In this document: positions 58,168-64,000 of the stretch, piece after piece
Layout: every line of letters begins with the position of its first letter
Numbering within the stretch: the stretch's first letter is position 1
From: Kitasatospora mediocidica KCTC 9733
GTDB taxonomy: Bacteria > Actinomycetota > Actinomycetes > Streptomycetales > Streptomycetaceae
Direction of reading: 5' to 3'
Assembly (NCBI RefSeq): GCF_000744225.1
Contig: NZ_JQLN01000003.1
Coordinates: forward strand, 248,001 to 312,000
DNA length: 64,000 bases
Translations under genes and position numbers: made by a program
Notes under the pieces: generated by a model
What the model saw: only the letters and a program-made list of their open reading frames with translations
What the model was told of the DNA's origin: nothing
The model's database searches: none

Positions 58168-58272
58168 TCACTTCGACGGCGCCGGGGGCGGTGGAGCGGG
58201 CGCGGGTTCCGGCTTCGCGTGCTTCGGCGGGCCCTTGTGGTCAGGACCCTTGTGCTTGGCCTCGGTGATCAC
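58168..58272 (-). CDS. Very small Lys/Pro-rich peptide, 34 aa
   Basis: Too short for automatic calling. GTG at 58272 is preceded by a strong AGGAGG five bases upstream, and a terminator lies seven bases after the stop. The peptide (VITEAKHKGPDHKGPPKHAK, then a Pro/Ala tail) is hydrophilic, Lys/His/Pro-rich, with no signal sequence. Its start overlaps the end of the upstream small gene by 32 bases. It lies in the two-gene leftward unit divergent from an XRE-TPR regulator. It could be a cytosolic signal or a processed peptide, but no function is known. Confidence 0.6.
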   Translation of the reverse strand: MITEAKHKGPDHKGPPKHAKPEPAPAPPPPAPSK

Positions 58273-58504
58273 GATGTCCTCCTGTAGCGCTCTGTTTGGT
58301 GGGCGGTGCTTGGAGTTCCCAGGCGAACGCCGTCCACTCCCGCCCGCCCATCGCGGGCCGGAGCCAGACCTGGTGCGGCCGGCCGTTCAGGCAGTCGATC
58401 TGCTGGACGACGCCGACGCGCAGTGTTCCCGGGTCGTACGCGGTGTCGCCCTCGCTCCAGGCGGGTCCGGTGCCGGTGGTGTTCTTCTGGGGCACGGATG
58501 GCAT
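58241..58504 (-). CDS. Small hypothetical protein, 87 aa
   Basis: ATG 58504 (MPSVPQKNTTGT) is preferred to the longer frame. The middle (DPGTLRVGVVQQIDCLNGRP, VWLRPAMGGREWTAFAW) resembles small beta-rich proteins found in many Streptomyces regulators' neighbourhoods (R-x-G-V-V, VWLRP, GGREW). It has no signal peptide. It is divergent from the XRE-TPR gene and overlaps the 34-residue ORF. Function unknown. Confidence 0.6.
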   Translation of the reverse strand: MPSVPQKNTTGTGPAWSEGDTAYDPGTLRVGVVQQIDCLNGRPHQVWLRPAMGGREWTAFAWELQAPPTKQSATGGHRDHRGQAQGS

Positions 58505-58661
58505 TGGCGGACCCCTGGTCGCTGACGACGTGCTGTGCGCACACTCCGTAGTCAACTACTCGTCAGTTCTGCTCTCCAGAGCGTAAGTAGCGCATCATTA
58601 CGGCATAATTCACGCACTGGTTGTGCTGACCTCGGGAAATTCCATGCGGAGTGAGGGCGGG

Positions 58662-59903
58662 ATGGCATCCAAGCGGGAAGGTCTTGCGGCGCGGCGCAAA
58701 TCGCTGGGCCACAGTCAGGAGTCGTTCGCGGAGAAGCTCGGGATCGCCACCTCGACGGTCGGCCGGTGGGAGAGCGGCAGCAGTGCGCCGCAACCCCACC
58801 TCCGCCCCAGGATCGCCCGGCTGTTGCAGGTCACCGCCACCGAGCTGGACCTTCTCATGACGCCGCAGCCGGTGACACCTGAGAGCCCGGCGGTGCCCGA
58901 AAGCGAGGATGACGACATGGACCGGCGCGCCTTCCTGAGCTTGCTGACCATCACCGGGACGTTTGTCGCACTTCCGCAGATCGGCACGCCCCCGGAGCCC
59001 GGCGACCGTACTCCGCCACCTGCGGAGACCGCTGGCGCGCTGAACCCGCACCTTTGGCAGGTCTTTGCGCTGTCCGAGTCCAAGCAGGCCGTGTACCCCT
59101 TGGTGCGTCGGCAACTCGGGCTGCTCGCGCGAGGGCTGGAGGAGCTTCGGAGCGAGGAGGCGCGTCAGCGGGTCTGCGTACTCGCTGCTGACCTGTACCA
59201 GCTCGCCGGTGAGATCTTCTTCGACCGCAACCGCTACACGGAGGCGGCTCAGTGCTACTCCCTGGCTGCGAGTGCGGCCAAGGAGGCCGGAGAGCACGAT
59301 CTGTGGGCCTGCGCGCTGACCCGTCACGCGTTCATCGGAGTGTATGAACACAGGTTCGCGGCGATGGCCCCGATGCTGTCGGCGGCCTCCAGAGTCGCGC
59401 AGCGGGGAGACAGCCGGCTCTCCACCCGGTACTGGGTGGCTGCCGTGCAGGCCGAGGTGTACGCGGCCCTGGGGAACCTGGACGCCTGCAACCGTGCGCT
59501 CGACGTGGCCGAGCGCGTGGGCTGCCTGGACGGTCAGAGCCAGAACGGTGGTTGGCTGCGTTTCGACGGGTCGCGGCTGGCCGAACAGCGCGGAACCTGC
59601 TACCTCGCGCTCGGTCGGCCCGATCTCGCCGAGCACTCCCTGACCGCGGCCCTCGCGCAGGAGCTGTCGCCACGCCGTAGGGGTGCTGTGCTGGCCGAAC
59701 TCGCTGCACTCGGCGCCCAACGCGGAGATCTCGATCAGCTGCTGCACTACAGCGGGGCAGCCCTCGAACTGGCCGGGCAGACCGGATCTGGTTTCCTCGG
59801 CAAGAAGCTGCGGGGGCTCCAACCACGGCTGGCACCGCTCATGGCCGATGGTCGTGTCGCAGAGCTGCACCACCACATCTCGGCACTAGCCGGTGCCGCC
59901 TGA
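58662..59903 (+). CDS. XRE regulator with TPR-like repeats, 413 aa
   Basis: ATG 58662 (MASKREGLAARRKSLG) is used because GAGGG and GGAG lie just upstream; ATG 58644 and GTG 58623 are in frame. The N-terminal XRE helix-turn-helix (about residues 4-60) has SQESFAEKLGIATSTVGRWE. A segment DRRAFLSLLTITGTFVALP at about residues 87-105 is common in this protein class. From about residue 140 to the end there are helix pairs with TPR-like spacing (YQLAGEIFFDRNRYTEAAQC, RALDVAERVGCLDG, ALGRPDLAEHSLTAALAQ). XRE-TPR proteins often sense peptides or proteins; here two small ORFs are divergent. Confidence 0.85.
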   Translation: MASKREGLAARRKSLGHSQESFAEKLGIATSTVGRWESGSSAPQPHLRPRIARLLQVTATELDLLMTPQPVTPESPAVPESEDDDMDRRAFLSLLTITGTFVALPQIGTPPEPGDRTPPPAETAGALNPHLWQVFALSESKQAVYPLVRRQLGLLARGLEELRSEEARQRVCVLAADLYQLAGEIFFDRNRYTEAAQCYSLAASAAKEAGEHDLWACALTRHAFIGVYEHRFAAMAPMLSAASRVAQRGDSRLSTRYWVAAVQAEVYAALGNLDACNRALDVAERVGCLDGQSQNGGWLRFDGSRLAEQRGTCYLALGRPDLAEHSLTAALAQELSPRRRGAVLAELAALGAQRGDLDQLLHYSGAALELAGQTGSGFLGKKLRGLQPRLAPLMADGRVAELHHHISALAGAA

Positions 59904-59932
59904 CCGCCTGACTGCCTGACTGCCTGACGAAG
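59901..59932. repeat. 8-bp tandem repeat TGACTGCC
   Basis: Units TGACCGCC, TGACTGCC, TGACTGCC and TGACGAAG follow each other between the stop of the XRE-TPR gene and the start of the next gene (ATG 59941), leaving the AGAGGAAA ribosome-binding site clear. Confidence 0.8.
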
Positions 59933-59940
59933 AGGAAATC

Positions 59941-60327
59941 ATGACGGACGACGATGGCCGAATTTTCCGCGAGGCGTGGATCACCGGCGTCACCAAGCAC
60001 TTCCCCGGTGAGCCGAAGCCCGGGTACGTCGTGCCGTGGGCTGAAACGCCCGACTGGGAGCGCCAGTGCGCGGCGGCTGTGTACGGGCAGGTGCGCGACT
60101 TCGTCGCGGTGAGCGGTGGTGCCACTGCCAGGTTGACGCGGGAGCAGAAGGGGCGGTTCGTCGCGTTGTGCTGGATCGCACAGATCCACAAGCACATCGA
60201 GGACCCGAAGCCCGGGTACGTCGCTGACTGGTCCGAACTGCCGTCCTGGCAGCAGGAGACGGACGCCGACATCTTCGAGCGGATCGAGCAGGTCGTCGCG
60301 CACCCTACGGGTCGGTCCAAGGGGTAG
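59941..60327 (+). CDS. Hypothetical protein with an internal duplication, 128 aa
   Basis: ATG 59941 has AGAGGAAA six bases upstream. The protein repeats the same unit twice: EAWITGVTKHFPGEPKPGYV with PDWERQCAAAVYGQVRDF, and LCWIAQIHKHIEDPKPGYV with PSWQQETDADIFERIEQV. The units share KPGYV, a Trp before the second part and the acidic helix. Similar single-unit proteins occur in phages and actinomycetes, but I do not know their function. It follows the XRE-TPR gene by 37 bases, so they may be cotranscribed. Confidence 0.75.
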   Translation: MTDDDGRIFREAWITGVTKHFPGEPKPGYVVPWAETPDWERQCAAAVYGQVRDFVAVSGGATARLTREQKGRFVALCWIAQIHKHIEDPKPGYVADWSELPSWQQETDADIFERIEQVVAHPTGRSKG

Positions 60328-60412
60328 CGGTCGCAGGCGGTCAGTGAGCGATGGATCCGGTGCGGCGGTCCGGCCGCGTGCCCGAACGGGCAGGTCCGGG
60401 CGGGGAAGCTCA

Positions 60413-60433
60413 GATCTCGCTCAAGGCGAGATC
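60413..60433. promoter_or_regulatory. Perfect 8-bp inverted repeat upstream of a small gene
   Basis: GATCTCGC (60413-60420) and GCGAGATC (60426-60433), five-base spacer, lie about 75 bp before the 63-residue ORF. It is a candidate operator or a small stem-loop; no regulator can be assigned. Confidence 0.4.
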
Positions 60434-60506
60434 GTTTCGAATCGGACGGTCGTACGCTCACGTCATGCCTGCTCGACAGGTCATCGGCTTCACCCAGGGG
60501 GTTGCC

Positions 60507-60698
60507 ATGAGCACGATTCGTACGGCACTGCAGGCGGTCGGCCGGGCGGTGGCACAGGTCACCAAGTCGCGTCCGCCGCACCCCGACGCCCACACGGGAC
60601 GCCCGGTCGCCCCCGCGTCGGACATGATGGTCTACCGCGCTCAGGAGACCCAGCGCCTGATGGGGCAGATCGGCGGCCTGGGTGGCGGCGGGTTCTAG
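60507..60698 (+). CDS. Small hypothetical protein, 63 aa
   Basis: ATG 60507 (MSTIRTALQAVGRAV) has CAGGGG nine bases upstream. A short amphipathic N-terminal helix is followed by a Pro-rich part and a C-terminal helix MVYRAQETQRLMGQI ending GGLGGGGF. No signal peptide or membrane segment. Not recognised. A terminator follows at 60766. Confidence 0.6.
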   Translation: MSTIRTALQAVGRAVAQVTKSRPPHPDAHTGRPVAPASDMMVYRAQETQRLMGQIGGLGGGGF

Positions 60699-60765
60699 GG
60701 CCTGTCACCACCGGACGGGTAGCGCGCATCCGCCGGAGTCGTCACCATCCGGGTCACCACGCTTC

Positions 60766-60797
60766 ACGGGCGGTGCCGAGTCGTCGGCACCGCCCGT
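60766..60797. terminator. Terminator between convergent genes
   Basis: A perfect 14-bp stem (ACGGGCGGTGCCGA with its complement) with a GTCG loop, between the 63-residue ORF and the fused oxygenase gene. Confidence 0.9.
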
Positions 60798-60817
60798 CCC
60801 TGTTCCCTGTTCCTTGG

Positions 60818-62413
60818 TCAGCGGGTGAGCAGGGCGGCCAGCAGCGGGCGGAAGTGGTCGAAGGTGGGGGTCTGGGCGTCGGCGACCTTGGCCTGGTCGT
60901 CCAGGCGGCGTACCGCCACCGCGTCCTGGGCGCCGGGGAGGGCGGCGAAGGCGGCGGCCTCCTCGGGGGTCATCGGGCCGCCCTGGACCTGGAGGGTGTA
61001 CTCGGAGGCCTCGGAGAGCGCGGCCCGGTAGCCGGGCTCGACGGCGCAGAGGTAGCGCTTGGCGGCGACGTGCAGGCGGACCGGTTCGGTGACGTCCGGG
61101 CCGAACCACCGGGCCAGCCAGTCGGCGCCGGTGGCGCTGTGGTGGTTGTCGACGCCCTTCATCAACTGCCGTCCGCTCATGGCCCCTTGGCTGTGCGCCC
61201 CAGAGATGTGGCCGACGTCGTGCAGCAGCGCGGCGGCGATCTGCGCGTCGGGTGCGCCCGCGCGCTCGGCGAGGATGCCCGCCTGGAGCATGTGCTCGGC
61301 CATGGTGACCTCCTCGCCCAGGTACTCGCCGGCGCCCTCGCCCTCGAAGAGCTCCTGGAGGGTGTCCAGTGCGGCGAGGTGGCGGTCCAGGACGGCGAGG
61401 GTGGAGGCGAGCGAGTCGAGGTCGGCGTAGCAGCCCTGGAGGTGGCGGCGGCCGTCCTGCTCGAAGGCGGTCCGGGCGTGCAGCAGGCGGACGTTGTCGA
61501 AGATCAGGCAGTCGCCCGGGCCGAGCCGGAACTCCAGCTGGAGTTCCGGGCGGAGCGTGATCGCGGCGAAGCGCCGGTAGGCGGCGTAGAAGGCGTCCAG
61601 CTCGGCGTCGGGCAGTCGCAGCGTGCCGATCGAGCGGTTGTTGAACCGCACCTCGCGGATCCGTCCCGAGGCGTCCGTCTCGATCAGGGGCCGGTCGGCG
61701 CGCAGCTCGGTGTGCCGGTCGCGGAAGGCGAACGGGACGAGCGTGCGGGTCAGCACCGCGAAGTCCTCGGGTGCCTCGGTGCGCAGCAGGTCGGCGGCGC
61801 GGAAGCCGTCCACCAGGCCGGAGTCGCCGCCGACGGCCGCGTTCTCCAGGCAGTGCAGCAGCTGCAGGGTGGGCACCGGGTCGCGGTAGGGGTTGTCGGT
61901 GTGCGGGGCGATGGCGACGCTGGTGAAGGCCAGGTTGTTGGGGTCGGGCTCGACCCGGACGTCGAACAGCTCGCCGTAGTTGGTCTCGCGGACGTACCCG
62001 AAGCTCTCGGCCACCGCGAGCACCTGCCGCTCGACCCTCGGGACCGCGCGCAGCACCGCGAACCCGAGGCGCTGCACCGCGCGCAGCACGGCCGCCTGCT
62101 CGGCCGGGTCGGTCAGGTAGGCGTCCCACTGCGCCTCGGGGATCCCGGCGGCGAAGTCGGCGGCCTGCCACAGGCGCTTGCCCTGCTCGGTGCGGTGGTC
62201 GCCCCGCTGCGGCTCGTCCAGCCAGTCCAGCGGGTAGCGCGAGCGGTGCCCGTCGGACCAGTTGACCTCCAACTGGTCTTCCTCATATGACTGGTGAGTG
62301 ATCGTCAGATCCTCTGGGAGGTTGGTGATCTGGAACAGCTTCTGCCCGTTGCGCGGGTCGCGGCATTCGGCGCACGGGCAGTTGTCGCGCAGCCAGTACG
62401 GGGAGAGCGGCAT
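60818..62413 (-). CDS. Fusion of TmpA-like 2-oxoglutarate dioxygenase and TmpB/PhnZ-like HD oxygenase, 531 aa
   Basis: ATG 62413 has GGAAGG six bases upstream. Residues 1-340 form a gamma-butyrobetaine-hydroxylase-type enzyme: an N-terminal Cys cluster (WLRDNCPCAECRD), H171-T-D173 and H312 (RLLHARTAFEQDGRRHLQG) as Fe(II) ligands. Residues 345-531 are a PhnZ/TmpB-type HD domain: E373-H374-M, H398-D399 (ALLHDVGH), HH424-425, H448 (LHVAAKRYL), and the phosphonate-clade ends EASEYTLQVQGGPM and RRLDDQAK. Such pairs hydroxylate a 2-aminoethylphosphonate (2-(trimethylamino)ethylphosphonate for TmpA/TmpB) and then cleave the C-P bond oxidatively to glycine betaine or glycine plus phosphate. They are usually separate genes. 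Operator C lies about 30 bp upstream. Confidence 0.88.
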   Translation of the reverse strand: MPLSPYWLRDNCPCAECRDPRNGQKLFQITNLPEDLTITHQSYEEDQLEVNWSDGHRSRYPLDWLDEPQRGDHRTEQGKRLWQAADFAAGIPEAQWDAYLTDPAEQAAVLRAVQRLGFAVLRAVPRVERQVLAVAESFGYVRETNYGELFDVRVEPDPNNLAFTSVAIAPHTDNPYRDPVPTLQLLHCLENAAVGGDSGLVDGFRAADLLRTEAPEDFAVLTRTLVPFAFRDRHTELRADRPLIETDASGRIREVRFNNRSIGTLRLPDAELDAFYAAYRRFAAITLRPELQLEFRLGPGDCLIFDNVRLLHARTAFEQDGRRHLQGCYADLDSLASTLAVLDRHLAALDTLQELFEGEGAGEYLGEEVTMAEHMLQAGILAERAGAPDAQIAAALLHDVGHISGAHSQGAMSGRQLMKGVDNHHSATGADWLARWFGPDVTEPVRLHVAAKRYLCAVEPGYRAALSEASEYTLQVQGGPMTPEEAAAFAALPGAQDAVAVRRLDDQAKVADAQTPTFDHFRPLLAALLTR

Positions 62414-62434
62414 GGGTGATCCTTCCAGAATGAC

Positions 62435-62458
62435 GCCAAGTTGTATAGCCAACTTGGC
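62435..62458. promoter_or_regulatory. Phosphonate-regulon operator, site C
   Basis: Arms GCCAAGTTG (62435-62443) and CAACTTGGC (62450-62458), perfect over nine bases, with spacer TATAGC. It lies 22 bp before the fused oxygenase gene. On the coding strand the spacer region reads GCTATACAAC, so it may overlap the -10 box, as a repressor site would. Confidence 0.85.
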
Positions 62459-62560
62459 CCGATGGAGCCACCGTGCCGGGCGGCGGTGAGGTGCGGGTGT
62501 CGAGCAGGTGAAGGGTGTGGAAACAGTTCCGCCGGGCGATGCGAGTGTGGTGGAACGCCC

Positions 62561-62580
62561 AAAGTTGTACAGACAACTTT
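62561..62580. promoter_or_regulatory. Phosphonate-regulon operator, site B
   Basis: AAAGTTGTACAGACAACTTT (62561-62580), perfect arms AAAGTTGT and ACAACTTT, lies 27 bp before the EamA transporter gene. It shares the spacer TACAGA with site A. Confidence 0.85.
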
Positions 62581-62607
62581 GCCGCTTCTCGTGTAGCGTC
62601 GGGGTCC

Positions 62608-63498
62608 GTGTCCAGCTCACTGCTCGCAACCGTCCTCGCGCTGACCTCGGCGCTCATGCACGCCTCCTGGAACGCGGCGGTGAAGTCCGGCAGCGACCGG
62701 CTGACCGCGGTGGGGGTGGTCGACGCGACCGCCCTGGTGGTCTGCGCGGTCGCGGCCCCCTTCGTGGCCCCGCCGTCCGCCGCCGCCTGGGGCTTCATCG
62801 CCGGCTCGCTCGCGCTCAACACGGTCTTCCGGCTCTGCCTGGTACGGGCCTACCAGCTGGGCGACTTCGGCCAGATGTATCCGATCATCCGCGGGGTCTC
62901 CCCGCTCGTCGTCGCCGCGCTGGCCGTCCTACTGCTGCACCAGTCGCTGACCACCCTGGCCTGGACGGGAGTTGTGCTGATCTCCGCCGGCATCACCAGC
63001 CTCGTGCTGGCCGGTGGCCGGTCCGGATTCCGCGCGCTGCCGATCGCCTACGCGCTCGTGGCGGGCCTGTGCGTGGCCGGCTACACGGCCTCCGACGCTG
63101 CAGGCCTGCGCGCCGCGGCCGTCGCCGGTCTGCACGCGGCCGCCGCCGCGGGCCCGCACGGCTCCGGCAGCCTGCTGAGCTACACGGTCTACCTGTTCCT
63201 GGTGGAGAGCGTCCCGATGCCCGCGATCGCCCTGGCGGTGCGCCGCCGCCGCGTACTGGACTACCTGCGCACCACCTGGCGCACCGGCCTGCTCGGTGGC
63301 CTGGCGGCGCTGCTCTCCTACGCGCTGATGCTGGCCGCCCTGTCGCTGGGCGACGTCGCCCGGGTCGAGGCGCTGCGCGAGACCAGCATCATCCTGGCGG
63401 CCGGGATCGGCGCGCTCTTCTTCAAGGAGGCCTTCGGCCGCCACCGGCTGGTCTGCGCGGTGATCGTGACCGGCGGCATCGTGCTGGTCAGCCTGTGA
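62608..63498 (+). CDS. EamA/DMT-family transporter, phosphonate-associated, 296 aa
   Basis: Start GTG 62608 (VSSSLLATVLALTSALMHAS). About ten membrane helices in two halves give the drug/metabolite transporter fold; the N-terminal helix carries HASWNAAVKSG. The family includes a clade (TIGR03340) defined by its occurrence with phosphonate-use genes; the sequence and its position with an AAGTTG-N6-CAACTT operator fit that clade. It may carry phosphonates or their cleavage products. The ribosome-binding site is weak. It overlaps the aminotransferase gene by 11 bases at the convergent ends. Confidence 0.82.
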   Translation: MSSSLLATVLALTSALMHASWNAAVKSGSDRLTAVGVVDATALVVCAVAAPFVAPPSAAAWGFIAGSLALNTVFRLCLVRAYQLGDFGQMYPIIRGVSPLVVAALAVLLLHQSLTTLAWTGVVLISAGITSLVLAGGRSGFRALPIAYALVAGLCVAGYTASDAAGLRAAAVAGLHAAAAAGPHGSGSLLSYTVYLFLVESVPMPAIALAVRRRRVLDYLRTTWRTGLLGGLAALLSYALMLAALSLGDVARVEALRETSIILAAGIGALFFKEAFGRHRLVCAVIVTGGIVLVSL

Positions 63499-64000
63499 GG
63501 CCCGCCGCCGCCAGCGCCGCCGCCGGGTCCGCCGGGAGGCCGCGCTCGCGCAGTGCGGCGGCCAGCGCGTCCAGCGTGCGCCGCACCGTCCCGGGGGAGG
63601 CGGCCGAGCCGTAGTGGTTCACCCGCAGCACCTCGCGCGCCAGCGCACCGCCCGCCGACTGCACCGGCACGCCCGGGTCGGCGCGCAGCACGTCGGCGAC
63701 GAGGGCGGCCGCGTCCAGCCCGGACGGGGTGCGCAGCGTGGTGGCCACCGGCGCCGCGTCCTCGGCCCGCCGGACGTACGGTGTCAGGGTGCCCAGCGCG
63801 AGCACGCCCGCGCGCAGCGCCGCCGCCGTCGCGCGGTGCCGGGCCAGCGCGCCGTCCAGGCCCTCGGCCGCGATCCGGTCCAGGCAGGCCTCCAGCGCCA
63901 GCATCTCCAACTGGGCCGGGGCGTGCGGCAGGACGGTCCGGCCGGCCGCCGTCCAGCGGTCGCGCCAGTCCAGCAGCGAGAGGTAGGAGCGGCGCGGCGC
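63488..64000 (-). CDS. Partial class V aminotransferase (AGAT/PhnW-like), C-terminal part
   Basis: The start is beyond the right edge of the window; 170 residues of the C-terminus are present. RSYLSLLDWRDRW, APAQLEMLALEACLDRI, the substrate-binding loop VQSAGGALAREVLRVNHYG and TVRRTLDALAAALRERG are typical of the alanine-glyoxylate/serine-pyruvate/2-aminoethylphosphonate aminotransferase fold type I, class V. In a phosphonate locus it would most simply convert 2-aminoethylphosphonate and pyruvate to phosphonoacetaldehyde and alanine, the substrate of the HAD at 33881-34573. The cofactor Lys lies outside the window, so identity is tentative. Confidence 0.75.
   Translation of the reverse strand, partial: APRRSYLSLLDWRDRWTAAGRTVLPHAPAQLEMLALEACLDRIAAEGLDGALARHRATAAALRAGVLALGTLTPYVRRAEDAAPVATTLRTPSGLDAAALVADVLRADPGVPVQSAGGALAREVLRVNHYGSAASPGTVRRTLDALAAALRERGLPADPAAALAAAGLTG

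Noticed and set aside
32748..64000. Phosphonate biosynthesis cluster
   Set aside because: No PEP mutase or phosphonopyruvate decarboxylase is present; importer, oxidative enzymes and phosphonatase-like HAD point to catabolism.

Overview
The window is chromosomal DNA from a high-GC actinomycete of the family Streptomycetaceae (Streptomyces or Kitasatospora). The base composition is strongly GC-biased with GC-rich third codon positions. GTG and TTG starts are common, as are stop/start overlaps (GTGA, ATGA). Family markers include an SsgA-like sporulation regulator, an XRE-DUF5753-DUF397 regulator, a PucR regulator beside proline-catabolic genes and several PadR/ABC cassettes. I see no tRNA, rRNA, CRISPR array, integrase or complete IS element.

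Layout. 0-10 kb: housekeeping genes and the proline-to-glutamate pathway (PucR regulator, divergent P5C dehydrogenase and proline dehydrogenase). 10-11.5 kb: a visibly AT-richer patch with a small membrane protein and a decayed ATP-binding regulator. 11.5-15 kb: a membrane-tethered HTH protein divergent from a secreted vanadium-haloperoxidase-like protein that carries the same C-terminal ectodomain. 15-20 kb: two PadR operons (one with an ABC/FtsX exporter). 20-27 kb: a beta-helix-like membrane protein, release factor 3, a double TerD protein, a frameshifted Pro/Thr-rich membrane protein and an SsgA-like protein. 27-32.6 kb: a GAF regulator, a sugar kinase, and a BlaI/M56 pair divergent from DedA and PAP2 genes. 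34.7-41.4 kb: a hydrolase/asparagine synthetase pair and an operon of a degenerate EEP-fold protein plus a Tat-exported phospholipase C. 41-50.7 kb: an XRE-DUF397 fusion with small ORFs, secreted hydrolases, a cysteine peptidase, an acetyltransferase, and barstar and HD-domain proteins. 57-60.7 kb: accessory small genes around an XRE-TPR regulator.

The most striking system is a dispersed phosphonate-catabolism regulon. A GntR/UTRA regulator (56221-57036) sits beside a 2-aminoethylphosphonate-type ABC importer operon that also contains a HAD hydrolase and an SMR transporter. Two further loci, at 32.7-34.6 kb and 60.8-64 kb, encode an FAD oxidoreductase plus a phosphonatase-like HAD, and a natural fusion of a TmpA-like 2-oxoglutarate dioxygenase to a TmpB/PhnZ-like HD oxygenase, with an EamA transporter and a class V aminotransferase (cut by the window end). 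All four transcription units carry the same inverted repeat, AAGTTG-N6-CAACTT, upstream (one copy with a single changed base). That repeat is the probable binding site of the GntR protein and ties loci 30 kb apart into one regulon. With the phosphocholine-specific phospholipase C, the window has several routes for obtaining phosphate from organic phosphorus.

Other linked themes: perfect dyads between the BlaI/M56 and DedA/PAP2 genes suggest a regulated undecaprenyl-phosphate recycling cassette. Short tandem arrays, often of 9 bp, recur both between and inside genes across the window.
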